From contig CAJUTJ010000004.1 in assembly GCA_910589655.1 (NCBI GenBank), positions 21,230 through 85,229 on the forward strand: a stretch of DNA of 64,000 bases. The letters are read 5' to 3'. The notes below the pieces were generated by a model. It saw only the letters and a program-made list of their open reading frames with translations, made no database searches and had not been told where the DNA came from. A program made the translations under genes and the position numbers. Shown here one piece after another: positions 1 to 9,080 of this stretch. The DNA is from an uncultured Acetatifactor sp. GTDB lineage: Bacteria; Bacillota; Clostridia; Lachnospirales; Lachnospiraceae. How positions within the stretch are numbered: position 1 is the first letter of the stretch; each line of letters starts with the position of its first letter.

Positions 1-1
1 A

Positions 2-997
2 GACAATGTGGCAAGAGATATTCTGGATGACCATTTCCCCTATGAGCATATACTGGACGAATTTTTCCATGTATTTTTCTTTATAATGAATGAGGAACAG
101 CGAAAGGAATGGGAACGCTCCGGCGAAGAATATCTGCGCCGCCTGAATGAATTTTTCCTCTGCCATTTTCACTTACAGTTATATATTATACTGAGCTCTG
201 TTTATAACGACATTGAAAGCACACCCGACCACTACGCGGATGTAGTCTCTTCCATAGAAGATTGCTGTGTGAAAAACAGTTCCGGTATACTTGCCGCATC
301 CAGCCACTCCCGGAATCTTCCCATGGAACGGTTTAGCCGCAGCAGATATGTGGCCGCGATACATCAGGCGATATTCCGACGGGATTTGGCAAGGGCAAGG
401 GAAGCCGTTCGAGACTATACCGAGCAACTAAAGGCGACCCATGCCGCAGATATTATAGTCTGCTACAATATATGTTCTATGATCTCCTCCATTCTTATGG
501 ATACCGAAGATTATATCAGCCAAACTACTAAAGAGGCTCTTAAAGTCTGCCTCTCCGATTCGTTTTATCCGGAGAATGTGGCACAATGTGAGGACAGGAT
601 GAATCAGGTGCTGGCCTGCCTGTGCAATGTCGGGGAGACACATCCGTCGGACGCGGCGGACAGAGAGTCTCTGCTGATTAAGAAAACCAAAAATTACATA
701 GACAGTTTCCACACAGACATGAGCCTGAACGTAACGGCTGTAGCTGACGCAATGGCTCTCTCCCCTAATTATATCTCTAAAATATTTAAAAATCATACAG
801 GGCAGAGCTTGCTCACATACATAAACCAAGTGCGGATCAAACATGCAAAGGAGCTGCTTGCGTCCACAAACATAAATGTAGACGAAATTGCCGCTATGGC
901 GGGCTTCTCGAATTCCCGGTCATTTCGGCGTAATTTCCAGAGTTTAACAGGAATTACAGCAACGGATTACCGCCGCAAAGCGCAGTCTAATGTATAG
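2..997 (+). CDS. AraC-family transcriptional regulator, C-terminal part (cut by window edge)
   Basis: The reading frame is open at the left edge, so the true start lies outside. The last 100 or so residues form an AraC/XylS DNA-binding domain with two helix-turn-helix units; the motifs SPNYISKIFKNHTG and AAMAGFSNSRSFRRNF are the typical recognition helix regions. The 220 residues before it are helical and resemble the middle section of YesN-type response regulators and of membrane AraC regulators, but a receiver or sensor domain is not visible here. It ends 67 bases before a sulfatase gene in the same direction, so it is a natural candidate regulator for the sulfatase and maturase pair. Family membership is clear; the signal is unknown. 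Confidence 0.85.
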   Translation, partial: DNVARDILDDHFPYEHILDEFFHVFFFIMNEEQRKEWERSGEEYLRRLNEFFLCHFHLQLYIILSSVYNDIESTPDHYADVVSSIEDCCVKNSSGILAASSHSRNLPMERFSRSRYVAAIHQAIFRRDLARAREAVRDYTEQLKATHAADIIVCYNICSMISSILMDTEDYISQTTKEALKVCLSDSFYPENVAQCEDRMNQVLACLCNVGETHPSDAADRESLLIKKTKNYIDSFHTDMSLNVTAVADAMALSPNYISKIFKNHTGQSLLTYINQVRIKHAKELLASTNINVDEIAAMAGFSNSRSFRRNFQSLTGITATDYRRKAQSNV

Positions 998-1064
998 AAT
1001 TATTACGGCCATGCCTTATTTTGTAACATTTTTATAAATAGGAAACCAAAAAGGAGGATAAACC

Positions 1065-2420
1065 ATGACCCAAAAACCAAACGTTATCTTTTTCTTCACC
1101 GACCAGCAGCGATATGACACCACCGGAGCCGCCGGCAATCCTTGCGGACTAACGCCTGTTTTCGACTCTATGGCTTCCGACGGAACCTACGCCCAATATG
1201 CCTTTTCTCCCCAGCCGGTCTGCGGTCCTGCCAGAGCAGCACTGCAAACCGGCAAATACGCCACCACTACCGGAAATTATAAAAATGCGGTGGTTCTGCC
1301 AAAAGAACACCGTACCATGGCGGACTACTTTAACGATGCGGGATACGACACGGGGTATATCGGGAAATGGCATTTGGCAGAAGGCCGAACTGCCGTGCCG
1401 AAAGAGCAGCGCGGCGGCTATCAATGGTGGCTGGGAGCCAATTCTCTTGAGCACACCTCCACCGCTTATGACACTACCGTTTATGACAATGACAACAATC
1501 CGGTAAAGCTTCCCGGTTATAGGGTGGATGCCCTTACAGATGCGGCCATACGCTTTATCGACAACAGGCAGAATTCCGGAAAACCTTTTTTCCTGTTCCT
1601 TTCGTTTCTGGAGCCTCATTTTCAAAATTGCTTTGATGATTTTCCCGCTCCGGATGTCTACAAAAATACTCCGTCCGCTTATATGCCGCCGGATTTAAGC
1701 GCACTGCAGGGAACGGCTTGGCAGCATATCGGTGGATACTATGGCATGGTCAAGCGTTTGGACGAAGCACTGGGCAGGATAATAGATGCGTTAAAAAGCC
1801 TTAGAATGACAGAAAACACCATTCTGGTGTTTACATCCGACCACGGCTGCCACTTTAAAACAAGAAATGCGGAATACAAGCGATCCTGCCATGAGAGTTC
1901 CATCCGCATACCCCTGTCATTCTACGGCGGTCCCTTTACGGGAGGCGGAAAGCTAAGGGAGAAGGTCAGCCTGACCGATCTGGCTCCCACCATCTTGGAT
2001 GCATGCGGACTGCCCGTGCCGGAAGATATGCAAGGGCGAAGTATTATGCCATATGTGCGCCATGAAAAAAAATACTCCGCCGGCAGCAGGGATATTTTCA
2101 TTCAGATCAGTGAAAGTCAGGTGGGACGCGCCATTCGAACGGATAGGTGGAAGTACTCCGTAGAGGCGCCTGACAAAGATCCTGTAAAGGACAGTTCCAG
2201 TCAGGAATACACGGAAACCTTCCTTTATGATCTGGAACACGATCCCTACGAACTCCACAATCTGATCCACTCCGCCGCCCACGAAAAGGTCTGCCTGACT
2301 CTGGCCGAAAAATTGAAAAAGTGTATGAAAGAAGCCGGAGAAGAAGTTCCTGTCATACATCCCGCACCGAAATACAGCATCGGACAGCTCAAAGTATTCG
2401 AAGGAGAAGAAAATCTTTGA
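1065..2420 (+). CDS. Cys-type sulfatase (alkaline phosphatase superfamily)
   Basis: This 451-residue protein hydrolyses sulfate esters, probably on glycans. The N-terminus PNVIFFFTDQQRYD carries the metal-binding Asp pair of the family. The activation motif C-G-P-A-R begins at Cys53 and is followed by LQTGKY, matching the CxPxR consensus in which Cys becomes formylglycine. The later segment TSDHGCHFKTRNAEYKRSCHE supplies further metal ligands. No signal peptide is visible, so the enzyme looks cytoplasmic. The start is preceded by AAGGAGGATAAACC. The next gene is an anaerobic sulfatase maturase, which supports a functional formylglycine enzyme. Substrate cannot be read from sequence; N-sulfoglucosamine or galactose sulfates are possible. 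Confidence 0.92.
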   Translation: MTQKPNVIFFFTDQQRYDTTGAAGNPCGLTPVFDSMASDGTYAQYAFSPQPVCGPARAALQTGKYATTTGNYKNAVVLPKEHRTMADYFNDAGYDTGYIGKWHLAEGRTAVPKEQRGGYQWWLGANSLEHTSTAYDTTVYDNDNNPVKLPGYRVDALTDAAIRFIDNRQNSGKPFFLFLSFLEPHFQNCFDDFPAPDVYKNTPSAYMPPDLSALQGTAWQHIGGYYGMVKRLDEALGRIIDALKSLRMTENTILVFTSDHGCHFKTRNAEYKRSCHESSIRIPLSFYGGPFTGGGKLREKVSLTDLAPTILDACGLPVPEDMQGRSIMPYVRHEKKYSAGSRDIFIQISESQVGRAIRTDRWKYSVEAPDKDPVKDSSSQEYTETFLYDLEHDPYELHNLIHSAAHEKVCLTLAEKLKKCMKEAGEEVPVIHPAPKYSIGQLKVFEGEENL

Positions 2421-2446
2421 TCACTACCGCACAAGGAGAGTATACC

Positions 2447-3577
2447 ATGGATTACGTCAGCTTACTCATAAAACCCTCTTCGGGTTTCTGCAACATGCAT
2501 TGCAGCTACTGTTTCTACCGGGATGAAATGTCAAAGCGCATGGAAGCTGTACACTCTTATATGGAATATAGAACTGCCAGCCTTCTGATCAAGCAAACTT
2601 TTGATATCCTGAATCCGGGGGGATGGGTAAATTTTAATTTTCAAGGCGGCGAGCCAACCCTGACAGGATTAGATTTTTACCGCTATTTCGTACAACAGGT
2701 AAATCAATTCAACAGAAATAATGTGAATGTATTCTATACCTTCCAGACAAACGGTCTCTTGCTGGATAAATTCTGGGCAGATTTCTTTTTGGAAAACCGT
2801 TTTCTGGTGGGTATCAGTCTGGACGGCACAAGGGAGCTCCATGATGCCAACAGGAGGGATGTAAAAGGAGCAGGAACATGGGAGCAGGCGATTGCCGGCC
2901 TGCGGCTTCTTCAGAAAAAAGGTGTCGATGTAAACGCCCTCTGTGTAGTTACCCGCAAGACTGTCCTGCATCCTACGGAAGCATATCGGAATTTAAAGAG
3001 TCTCGGACTTAACTATATCCAGTTTATCCCTTGTTTGGATCCCTTGGGAGAGGAACGCGGAAGCCTGCAGTTTTCTCTTACACCCGGACTATATACCCGA
3101 TTCCTGTGTCATCTCTTTGATGAATGGTACCATGACTGGGAAACCGGACATTATACAAGCGTAAGAATATTCGATGACTACGTACATCTGGCTATGGGGC
3201 TTCCTGCCGGAACATGCGCCGCATTAGGCAGCTGCGGCTCCTATATTGTGGTAGAGAGTGACGGCTCACTTTACCCTTGCGACTTTTACTGCCTTGACAA
3301 GTGGAAGATTGGAAAGTTGGGCGAAATCTCACTGGCCGATGCGCAAAAAAGCGAAACCACTGCAAGATTTGTAAGGGAAGGAAGATTATTACCGGACGAA
3401 TGCGTTTGCTGCCAATGGTTTCGCATTTGCCGTGGCGGATGCAAGCGTGACCGCCACGGAATGCAGGATATTCATAATTATTTTTGTCCGGCTTTCAGAG
3501 AATTTTTTTCCTATGCATGGGAACGCATTTTGCACATCGCAGAGGCGGAGAGGCTTCAATCACTCCCCCCTCTTTGA
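2447..3577 (+). CDS. anaerobic sulfatase-maturating enzyme (radical SAM, SPASM)
   Basis: This enzyme oxidises the active-site Cys of sulfatases to formylglycine without oxygen. The radical SAM cluster motif C-N-M-H-C-S-Y-C lies at residues 15-22 (CX3CX2C). The C-terminal third holds the additional cysteines of a SPASM domain (CAALGSCG, SLYPCDFYC, CVCCQWFRICRGGC), which bind two auxiliary clusters in this family. Length 376 residues is normal. The frame is open for 42 codons upstream, but the ATG at 2447 follows ACAAGGAGAGTATACC and gives the expected N-terminus, so I use it. It begins 26 bases after the sulfatase, clearly an operon. Its last 18 bases overlap the convergent O-antigen-ligase-like gene. 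Confidence 0.93.
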   Translation: MDYVSLLIKPSSGFCNMHCSYCFYRDEMSKRMEAVHSYMEYRTASLLIKQTFDILNPGGWVNFNFQGGEPTLTGLDFYRYFVQQVNQFNRNNVNVFYTFQTNGLLLDKFWADFFLENRFLVGISLDGTRELHDANRRDVKGAGTWEQAIAGLRLLQKKGVDVNALCVVTRKTVLHPTEAYRNLKSLGLNYIQFIPCLDPLGEERGSLQFSLTPGLYTRFLCHLFDEWYHDWETGHYTSVRIFDDYVHLAMGLPAGTCAALGSCGSYIVVESDGSLYPCDFYCLDKWKIGKLGEISLADAQKSETTARFVREGRLLPDECVCCQWFRICRGGCKRDRHGMQDIHNYFCPAFREFFSYAWERILHIAEAERLQSLPPL

Positions 3578-5191
3578 GGATAAAAAAGCTTCTCCCATTC
3601 CGAAAATCACAAAAACAGTGGCCACATTCATGGACTGCTGGAAGCTGAACATATTATTGGCCGTATAGCCGAGAAGACAGAACCCGCAGGCACAGACTAT
3701 AATGTTTCTGCCCTTTCGGCTTATCATCCGCACCATGCCGGACAGCATCATCCCCACATAGCTGACAAACCCCAGAATCCCCGTATTTACCAATACCGTC
3801 AGCCATTCGTTATGAGCGTTGGTCAGACGCGCGGAAAGGAAGGTAGAGGTCACTATTTCCCGCAGCCGCGAGCTTCCTCCATGATATATGTATGCTTCCA
3901 TAGCATCGGGGCCGACGCCTACCAGCTTATGCAGAATGTCCTGTTCCCAAAAGCACAGCGCCCCCGCCTTCCATGTAGCTCCCCTGTTGCTGCCCCATGT
4001 GTTGGAAAAAGTAAACAGAGGATTTCCCGAAAGCTCCCCAATGCAGCCCGGACGGAGGGTGTTAGCAGTCAGTAATGCGGTAAAGGTAACGATCAAAAGG
4101 ATCAGCAGCCCCACACAGACTCTTGCCAAGGTGCGCCATACCTTATCTAAATGGCTTTTCTTTTTTCTATCCACAGCCGCCACGGCGAGCAGCGCAAACG
4201 ACAGTGCCGTTATAAATAGAGCAATTTCTTTTTTGGTCAAAAGATTCAGGAAAACATCCTCAAAGTCAATGGTTCTGCCGAAAACAGCCTGTATGCCGTA
4301 AGTCATCAGGCAGGCAGCGCCAAAAAGCACCATCTCCTGCCAGAAACGGTACATCCTGCCGCTGTCCGAAACCGACAGGCAGAACATTACAGGAATTACA
4401 ACGGCCATTGCCATGATGCCGCTGTTGCTGCCCTGAGTCACCAAACTGGCAAAACCCAGCAGCACATAAACCATCAGCAAGCACCTTTGCCATGCCTTAT
4501 AAGACATGCCCTGCCAGAACAAAACCACTCCTGCGAAAAATACGGACACCTGATAGCCGCAGTACCAGTTAATGTTTCCGATTGTGGAGATAAACAGCGG
4601 ACCATAGTCTCCCATTTTCAACGGATATATTTGAAACCTGTTTAAGTATCCCAGCAGAAAAACCACTGCCGAAACAGGAAAAACCACATAAAACACCCAC
4701 TTTTTGGGTTTCCAGAACTTAGAGATAAAAAAGTAAATCCCTAATAGCATAAGCTGTAGATACAAGCCCATGTACCAGCCCGAAGCTCCCCATAAGGCAT
4801 TGCTTTGATAACGGGAAAAGAGATATGACAGCAATAAACTGATGCCATAGGCACAGGCAAATATGTCCGTCACGGAAAAATTCTCTTTGAAAAACGTTTT
4901 CCATGAGCTCGATGACTTTTTTGTCCCCCTATACACCGCCAATGTGAATATCAGGTATAACAGCAGCAGAAATATTCCGGCCTTTCCCATATTTACGCTT
5001 ACCTTGTGAAAAAATACGGACTTATCCGTACCGATATGGGTAAACCCTTCCTGATTGTAAAATGGCATCACTCCTAAAATCATCAGCATATAAAGCGTAA
5101 CCACGGCATCCAAAACGACTTGAATATATCTTCGGAAGGTGACAGCCACGGCTTCCGTTTGTTTTTTCTTTTTCTTATAATTCCGGCTCAT
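3560..5191 (-). CDS. O-antigen ligase-family (Wzy/WaaL-like) membrane protein
   Basis: A 543-residue protein with a Lys-rich cytoplasmic N-terminus and about a dozen hydrophobic segments. The large hydrophilic loop late in the protein contains NAHNEWLTVLVNTGILG from residue 458, the hallmark of the Wzy_C/O-antigen ligase family, which transfers or polymerises lipid-linked glycans at the outer face of the membrane. In Gram-positive bacteria such proteins take part in capsule, teichoic-acid-like or exopolysaccharide assembly. No glycosyltransferase cluster surrounds it, so the acceptor is unknown. The gene stands alone, 70 bases after the AI-2E-family gene on the same strand, and overlaps the 3' end of the maturase gene. 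Confidence 0.85.
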   Translation of the reverse strand: MSRNYKKKKKQTEAVAVTFRRYIQVVLDAVVTLYMLMILGVMPFYNQEGFTHIGTDKSVFFHKVSVNMGKAGIFLLLLYLIFTLAVYRGTKKSSSSWKTFFKENFSVTDIFACAYGISLLLSYLFSRYQSNALWGASGWYMGLYLQLMLLGIYFFISKFWKPKKWVFYVVFPVSAVVFLLGYLNRFQIYPLKMGDYGPLFISTIGNINWYCGYQVSVFFAGVVLFWQGMSYKAWQRCLLMVYVLLGFASLVTQGSNSGIMAMAVVIPVMFCLSVSDSGRMYRFWQEMVLFGAACLMTYGIQAVFGRTIDFEDVFLNLLTKKEIALFITALSFALLAVAAVDRKKKSHLDKVWRTLARVCVGLLILLIVTFTALLTANTLRPGCIGELSGNPLFTFSNTWGSNRGATWKAGALCFWEQDILHKLVGVGPDAMEAYIYHGGSSRLREIVTSTFLSARLTNAHNEWLTVLVNTGILGFVSYVGMMLSGMVRMISRKGRNIIVCACGFCLLGYTANNMFSFQQSMNVATVFVIFGMGEAFLSSKRGE

Positions 5192-5261
5192 GATACATCC
5201 TTTCCTTCAGGCGCCTTTGATTCCATTATGGACAAACCGGCGCTCCTCTTCTTATGATAGT

Positions 5262-6323
5262 CTACCGTGGATGGTTCGTCAATTTATTTCTCCGCCGTTC
5301 CAGACTGATATACGCCTGCTGAATCATAATAAACCCAAGGGGGCCTCCGATGATTCCCCAAAAACCGAACAATTTGATTCCCGCATAAATGGACAGCAGA
5401 ATAGCGATGGCAGGCACTCCCACTTTCCGCCCGATGAGTCTGGGCTCCAACAGCTCTCTGAGGAAGATGCAGGCGATATAGAGCAGCAGGCAGACGGCCG
5501 CCCTTCCGTAATAACCGTAGAACAACTGCTGAATTCCCAGCGGTATCAGCACGATTCCTGTACCGATAAAAGGCAGTGCATCCAATATCCCCGCCAGCAG
5601 CCCCCACAACACACCATGCCGGATCCCGCAGATTCCCAGCACCGCCGCCGCCAAAATACCTATAGCGCTCATAATAATCATCTGTGCTTTCACAAATGTG
5701 GCGAGATAACGGATAATACCGCAGATAATCTCCAGAAATACATGACATTCCTCCCGGTCTAGTAACTGATTCATAAATTCATCATAATCTTTTGCCAGCA
5801 AAATGGCGGCAATCAAAAACGTCACCAAAAATCCCCCCACCGAGGCAAACATTTTGGCGTATTCCAAGGATTGTGACAGCATTCCGGGCAGGAATTCCAG
5901 CTGAAAATAATTTATCCCCTCCTGAAGGCGGATGAGGATCATTTGCTCCAGATATTCTCCGTCTATCCCCATTGTCCGCTCCACCAGCCTACAGACTTCG
6001 TGGATAATATCGGAAGCCTCCTGCTCCAAGGTATCAAGGCTTGTGACCCAGTTGGGAAGACTTCCCACGATCCAAGAGAACAAGATCCAGACCAGCAGCA
6101 CTAAAACGGTGCCTGCCAGCAGAAGCAAAATTATGACGCCGATCTGACGATGGAGATGCAGCCGGCTTTGCCACTTCTGCAGAAGGGGACCGAATATGGT
6201 GACAAAAATCAATGCCAGCAGCACCGGCGCCGTCAGCGGCGTAATCACCTTTAAGAAAAAAAATACTACTCCCGTCAAAAGGAGCAGTAATCCTAATTTG
6301 TTCTCTAATATTTTTCCTACCAT
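5262..6323 (-). CDS. AI-2E family / YtvI-like membrane permease
   Basis: The 353-residue protein has paired N-terminal hydrophobic segments, a central amphipathic region (residues about 80-150) and four or more C-terminal membrane spans including PFIGTGIVLIPLGIQQLFYG and the final FWGIIGGPLGFIMIQQAY. This is the layout of the AI-2E exporter family (PF01594), to which the sporulation protein YtvI belongs. Members act as ion antiporters or small-molecule exporters; the name AI-2E does not prove autoinducer export. Start codon follows CAGGAGACGGC. It may be co-transcribed with the downstream O-antigen-ligase-like gene. In spore-forming Clostridia a YtvI role is plausible, but nothing nearby is sporulation-specific. 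Confidence 0.82.
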   Translation of the reverse strand: MVGKILENKLGLLLLLTGVVFFFLKVITPLTAPVLLALIFVTIFGPLLQKWQSRLHLHRQIGVIILLLLAGTVLVLLVWILFSWIVGSLPNWVTSLDTLEQEASDIIHEVCRLVERTMGIDGEYLEQMILIRLQEGINYFQLEFLPGMLSQSLEYAKMFASVGGFLVTFLIAAILLAKDYDEFMNQLLDREECHVFLEIICGIIRYLATFVKAQMIIMSAIGILAAAVLGICGIRHGVLWGLLAGILDALPFIGTGIVLIPLGIQQLFYGYYGRAAVCLLLYIACIFLRELLEPRLIGRKVGVPAIAILLSIYAGIKLFGFWGIIGGPLGFIMIQQAYISLERRRNKLTNHPR

Positions 6324-6365
6324 GCCGTCTCCTGCCCTATCATACTTTTCTAATCTGTCTCATTC

Positions 6366-6517
6366 GCTTTCGGCTAAATGGCGCAGGATGAATTTTCCGC
6401 CTGTCAGGCGGTGAAGGGAGATCCTGCAGCGTCAGTTTACCTAGACGCAGCCACCGCTACGCCGTCAGAAATCTGCCTTGCAGACCGAAAATTCATTCTG
6501 CGCTATTTAGCTGAAAG
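6366..6517. repeat. dispersed palindromic element, copy 1
   Basis: A 152-bp stretch is bounded by inverted repeats that begin CTTTCRGCTAAATRGCGCAG; by eye 37 of 45 positions match between the left arm and the reverse complement of the right arm. The interior GATCCTGCAGCGTCAG and GCAGCCACCGC is not palindromic overall. A related element lies at 30790-30903 and shares GGCGCAGGAT[G/A]AATTTTC plus CTGYMAGGCGG. The element fills most of the gap between the AI-2E-family gene and the pseudouridine synthase. It has no transposase and resembles a MITE or a REP-like structural repeat. Short open frames cross it but have no ribosome site. Confidence 0.7.
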
Positions 6518-6584
6518 TAATCTGGTCAGTACATATGAAATAATCATTCTGCGCCAATGTATCAGAAATTAATTATTCGTTGTA

Positions 6585-7292
6585 CTAGTATGATATAAAT
6601 GGCTCAAAATATGTACCGGAAAATATTTTACCCTGCGGCTTTATGTGAAAATCCATTTTGCGTTTCTTGACAGGATGTTGAAACGAAATGCAAAAAGCGC
6701 AAAGAGCCACATTTCGGATTCCCAGCTCCTCCCCTCTTTTCCGAACCGCCTCCTCCGCATATTTAGCGTCCCCCAACAGAGCCATACCCGCGTGGGACAT
6801 TTGGACGCGGATCTGATGGAAACGCCCCGTATCAATGTGTATTTCCAAAAGGGATAAGTCCGCCTCCTCCGCATATTGCAGCAGACGGTATTGCAAGACT
6901 GCCCTTTTCGCATCCGGATAACGGGATATATCCTGTGGAGCCACCGCCACGGCGCGGCCTGTCTTTAACGTATCTTTATACAAGTAATCCACAAGCTCCC
7001 CCTGTTCCGCCATGGGTTTTCCACAGATTACCGCAAAATATTGTTTATTCAACGCCCCTTCCTTTAGCTGCAGGGACAAGGCCGCCGCAGACTTTTTTGT
7101 CTTGGCAAATACCAGAAGCCCCTCCACAGGCTGATCCAATCGGTGAATAATCCCCAGATAAGAGGACTTTAAATAATTTTTCAGTTCACTTACGGTATCC
7201 GCCTGCCCTGCCTTTGCCGTCTGTGTTGCAAGGCCGGCAGGTTTGTGCACCACCAACAGTTCGTTATCCTCATAAATAATCTCTGTTTTCAT
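6585..7292 (-). CDS. RluA-family RNA pseudouridine synthase
   Basis: A 235-residue enzyme of the RluA/RluD family that isomerises uridine in rRNA or tRNA. The catalytic motif is seen near residue 50 as GIIHRLDQPVEGLLVFAKT, whose Asp is the nucleophile; the usual T-S-G is replaced by P-V-E-G, as in a subset of short family members. The FHQIRVQMSHAGMALLGDAKY block near residue 165 is also typical. There is no S4 domain. A TTG codon 12 bases upstream keeps the frame open, but ATG at 7292 has GGAGG five bases before it and is preferred. It follows the RsmF-like methyltransferase by 16 bases, an operon of RNA-modifying enzymes. Confidence 0.9.
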   Translation of the reverse strand: MKTEIIYEDNELLVVHKPAGLATQTAKAGQADTVSELKNYLKSSYLGIIHRLDQPVEGLLVFAKTKKSAAALSLQLKEGALNKQYFAVICGKPMAEQGELVDYLYKDTLKTGRAVAVAPQDISRYPDAKRAVLQYRLLQYAEEADLSLLEIHIDTGRFHQIRVQMSHAGMALLGDAKYAEEAVRKRGEELGIRNVALCAFCISFQHPVKKRKMDFHIKPQGKIFSGTYFEPFISY

Positions 7293-7308
7293 CCTGTCCT
7301 CCAATAAA

Positions 7309-8871
7309 TCATCCGTGCCGCAGTCCCCTCGGGTAATGATTCTTCATCAGTCCTACCGCCAGCTTTCCCCAGCCTATGCCGAATCCGTCCACGCAGATCA
7401 GATACCAGCCCTTTTCCCCCTCCGCCGGGAATGTTTCTCCTTTTAAATATGCCGAAACCACTCTCTTATCAAAGCTTCCGTCTTTCCGGCAAGCTCCCTC
7501 TTCGTTACTATGAGAATTCTCCTCATAGCAAAGATTCCAAACACGCAATACTTCATCGGGAGAAAGAGCCAGCGCCAGCCCGTGGGAAGGTTCAAAACGA
7601 TTCTTTTTCAGGGTGCCCACATGAAGCCCCGGACGAAGTACCTTCAACCCTTTCACCGAGGGCATCTCATCGGAAACCATGTAAAGATTGTCCCCGAATC
7701 TAAGATAACACATCTTCCGATTCTGTCCGAAGGGAATCTCTTTTTTCCCGAAAACCTCCTGACAAAACATTCTATATTCGCTTAGTTCCTTTTCCGGCAC
7801 ACCTGTCACAAGACCGTTTGCAGCATAACGCCTATAGCCTGCCTCCGGTGCTCCGGGCTTCTCCAGCAAGGCCGCAAAATGCCCCTCACCCTTTATTCTG
7901 TGGGGCCAGAGCCGCAGCGTGTCTTCCAGACAGAGCATGTCCCTTGCAGTATCATGATCCGCCAATCCCTTGGACTGTGAAGCGGCAGCCGCAGGACAAG
8001 GCTCCCCGGAATGCATCCCTTTTTCCAAATACTCTCTGCTGCCGCTGCAATTCCCTGTCCCGAAGGCTTCCTTCTCAATGGGAACCGTCTCAAACTCCGG
8101 CCAGCGCTCTAGGAAACGGCTGACGCTGCCCTCGTTCTCCGCCGGAGCAAAGGTACAGGTGGAATAGACCATCCTCCCTCCGAGCCTAAGCATCCTTGCG
8201 GCGCAGTCTAAGATCCCGTCCTGCCGCTTGGCACACATGTCCACGTTCTCCGGGCTCCATTCCTCACAGGCCAGCTCGTTCTTGCGGAACATTCCCTCAC
8301 CGGAGCAAGGGGCATCCACCAATATTTTATCAAAATACTCCGGGAAAACCTCTGCCAGACGTTCGGGAGTCTCGTTCGTCACATAAGCATTTACAATCCC
8401 CATACGTTCCACGTTTTCGGAGAGTATCTTGGCTCTGGAAGCATTGATTTCGTTGCAAAGCAAAAACCCCTCTCCTCTTAACCTTGCCGCAATCTGTGTG
8501 CTTTTCCCACCCGGGGCGGCACAGAGATCCAGCACTCGCTCGCCGGGCTGTACCTCCAGAAGCTCCGCCGGAGCCATAGCGCTGGGCTCCTGAATGTAAT
8601 AGACCCCGGCCTGATGATAGGGGTGCTTTCCGGGCTGGGCCGACGGCTCATAATAATAGCAGTTCTCCGCCCAAGGAACCTTGGTCCCCTCCCTATGGCC
8701 CATGGTTTCCGCACCTCCGGACAGCTCCGCGGCATTGCGGCCCTCCGACCTTTGTTTCAATGCGTTCAGCCTCAGCGCCTGAAAAGGTTCCTGCCCATAC
8801 GCGGCCAAAAAGGAATCATATTCATCGCCCAGCATCCCTTTCATTCTGTCTAAAAATTGTTGTGGAAGCAT
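7309..8871 (-). CDS. RsmF/RsmB-NOP family RNA (cytosine-5) methyltransferase
   Basis: The 520-residue protein carries the SAM-binding motif VLDLCAAPGGKSTQIA (about residues 112-126), the motif IV DAPCSGEGMFRK (about 185-196) and the catalytic motif VI YSTCTFAPAENE (about 235-246). The two cysteines in PCS and STC are the pair needed for m5C formation. The C-terminal 200 residues match the extra RsmF-type RNA-binding region with a PUA-like end (ending in YLKGE and GFGIGWGKLAVG). The substrate is probably 16S rRNA. A longer upstream frame exists, but the ATG at 8871 follows AAGGAGGGCAGAACT. It is the first gene of the two-gene RNA-modification operon. Confidence 0.92.
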   Translation of the reverse strand: MLPQQFLDRMKGMLGDEYDSFLAAYGQEPFQALRLNALKQRSEGRNAAELSGGAETMGHREGTKVPWAENCYYYEPSAQPGKHPYHQAGVYYIQEPSAMAPAELLEVQPGERVLDLCAAPGGKSTQIAARLRGEGFLLCNEINASRAKILSENVERMGIVNAYVTNETPERLAEVFPEYFDKILVDAPCSGEGMFRKNELACEEWSPENVDMCAKRQDGILDCAARMLRLGGRMVYSTCTFAPAENEGSVSRFLERWPEFETVPIEKEAFGTGNCSGSREYLEKGMHSGEPCPAAAASQSKGLADHDTARDMLCLEDTLRLWPHRIKGEGHFAALLEKPGAPEAGYRRYAANGLVTGVPEKELSEYRMFCQEVFGKKEIPFGQNRKMCYLRFGDNLYMVSDEMPSVKGLKVLRPGLHVGTLKKNRFEPSHGLALALSPDEVLRVWNLCYEENSHSNEEGACRKDGSFDKRVVSAYLKGETFPAEGEKGWYLICVDGFGIGWGKLAVGLMKNHYPRGLRHG

Positions 8872-9019
8872 AGTTCTGCCCTCCTTGTCTGATGTTCCTG
8901 CCTCTTTCATGACATAGTATATATAAAATCCGGCAAGAATACAACATCTAACTCCCCTCTGCCGCCGCGCGTCCGTAATATGGATTTTGCCCATTTCGTC
9001 ATTAAGCTGTAACTTTTTT

Positions 9020-9030
9020 CTGATATAATT
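9020..9030 (+). promoter_or_regulatory. extended -10 promoter of the two-component/ABC module
   Basis: TGATATAAT at 9021-9029 is an extended -10 element (TGn followed by TATAAT). No good -35 hexamer is seen 17 bases upstream, which is common for extended -10 promoters. It lies about 50 bases before the response regulator start and points toward it. Confidence 0.45.
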
Positions 9031-9080
9031 AAGGAGAACAGATTGCGGAAAATTTATATAAAGAAAGGTTAAAACGTATT

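Noticed and set aside
5190..5762. 190-codon plus-strand frame opposite the AI-2E-family gene
   Set aside because: Antisense to conserved membrane spans, with Pro/Gln/Asp-rich shadow composition and no ribosome site.
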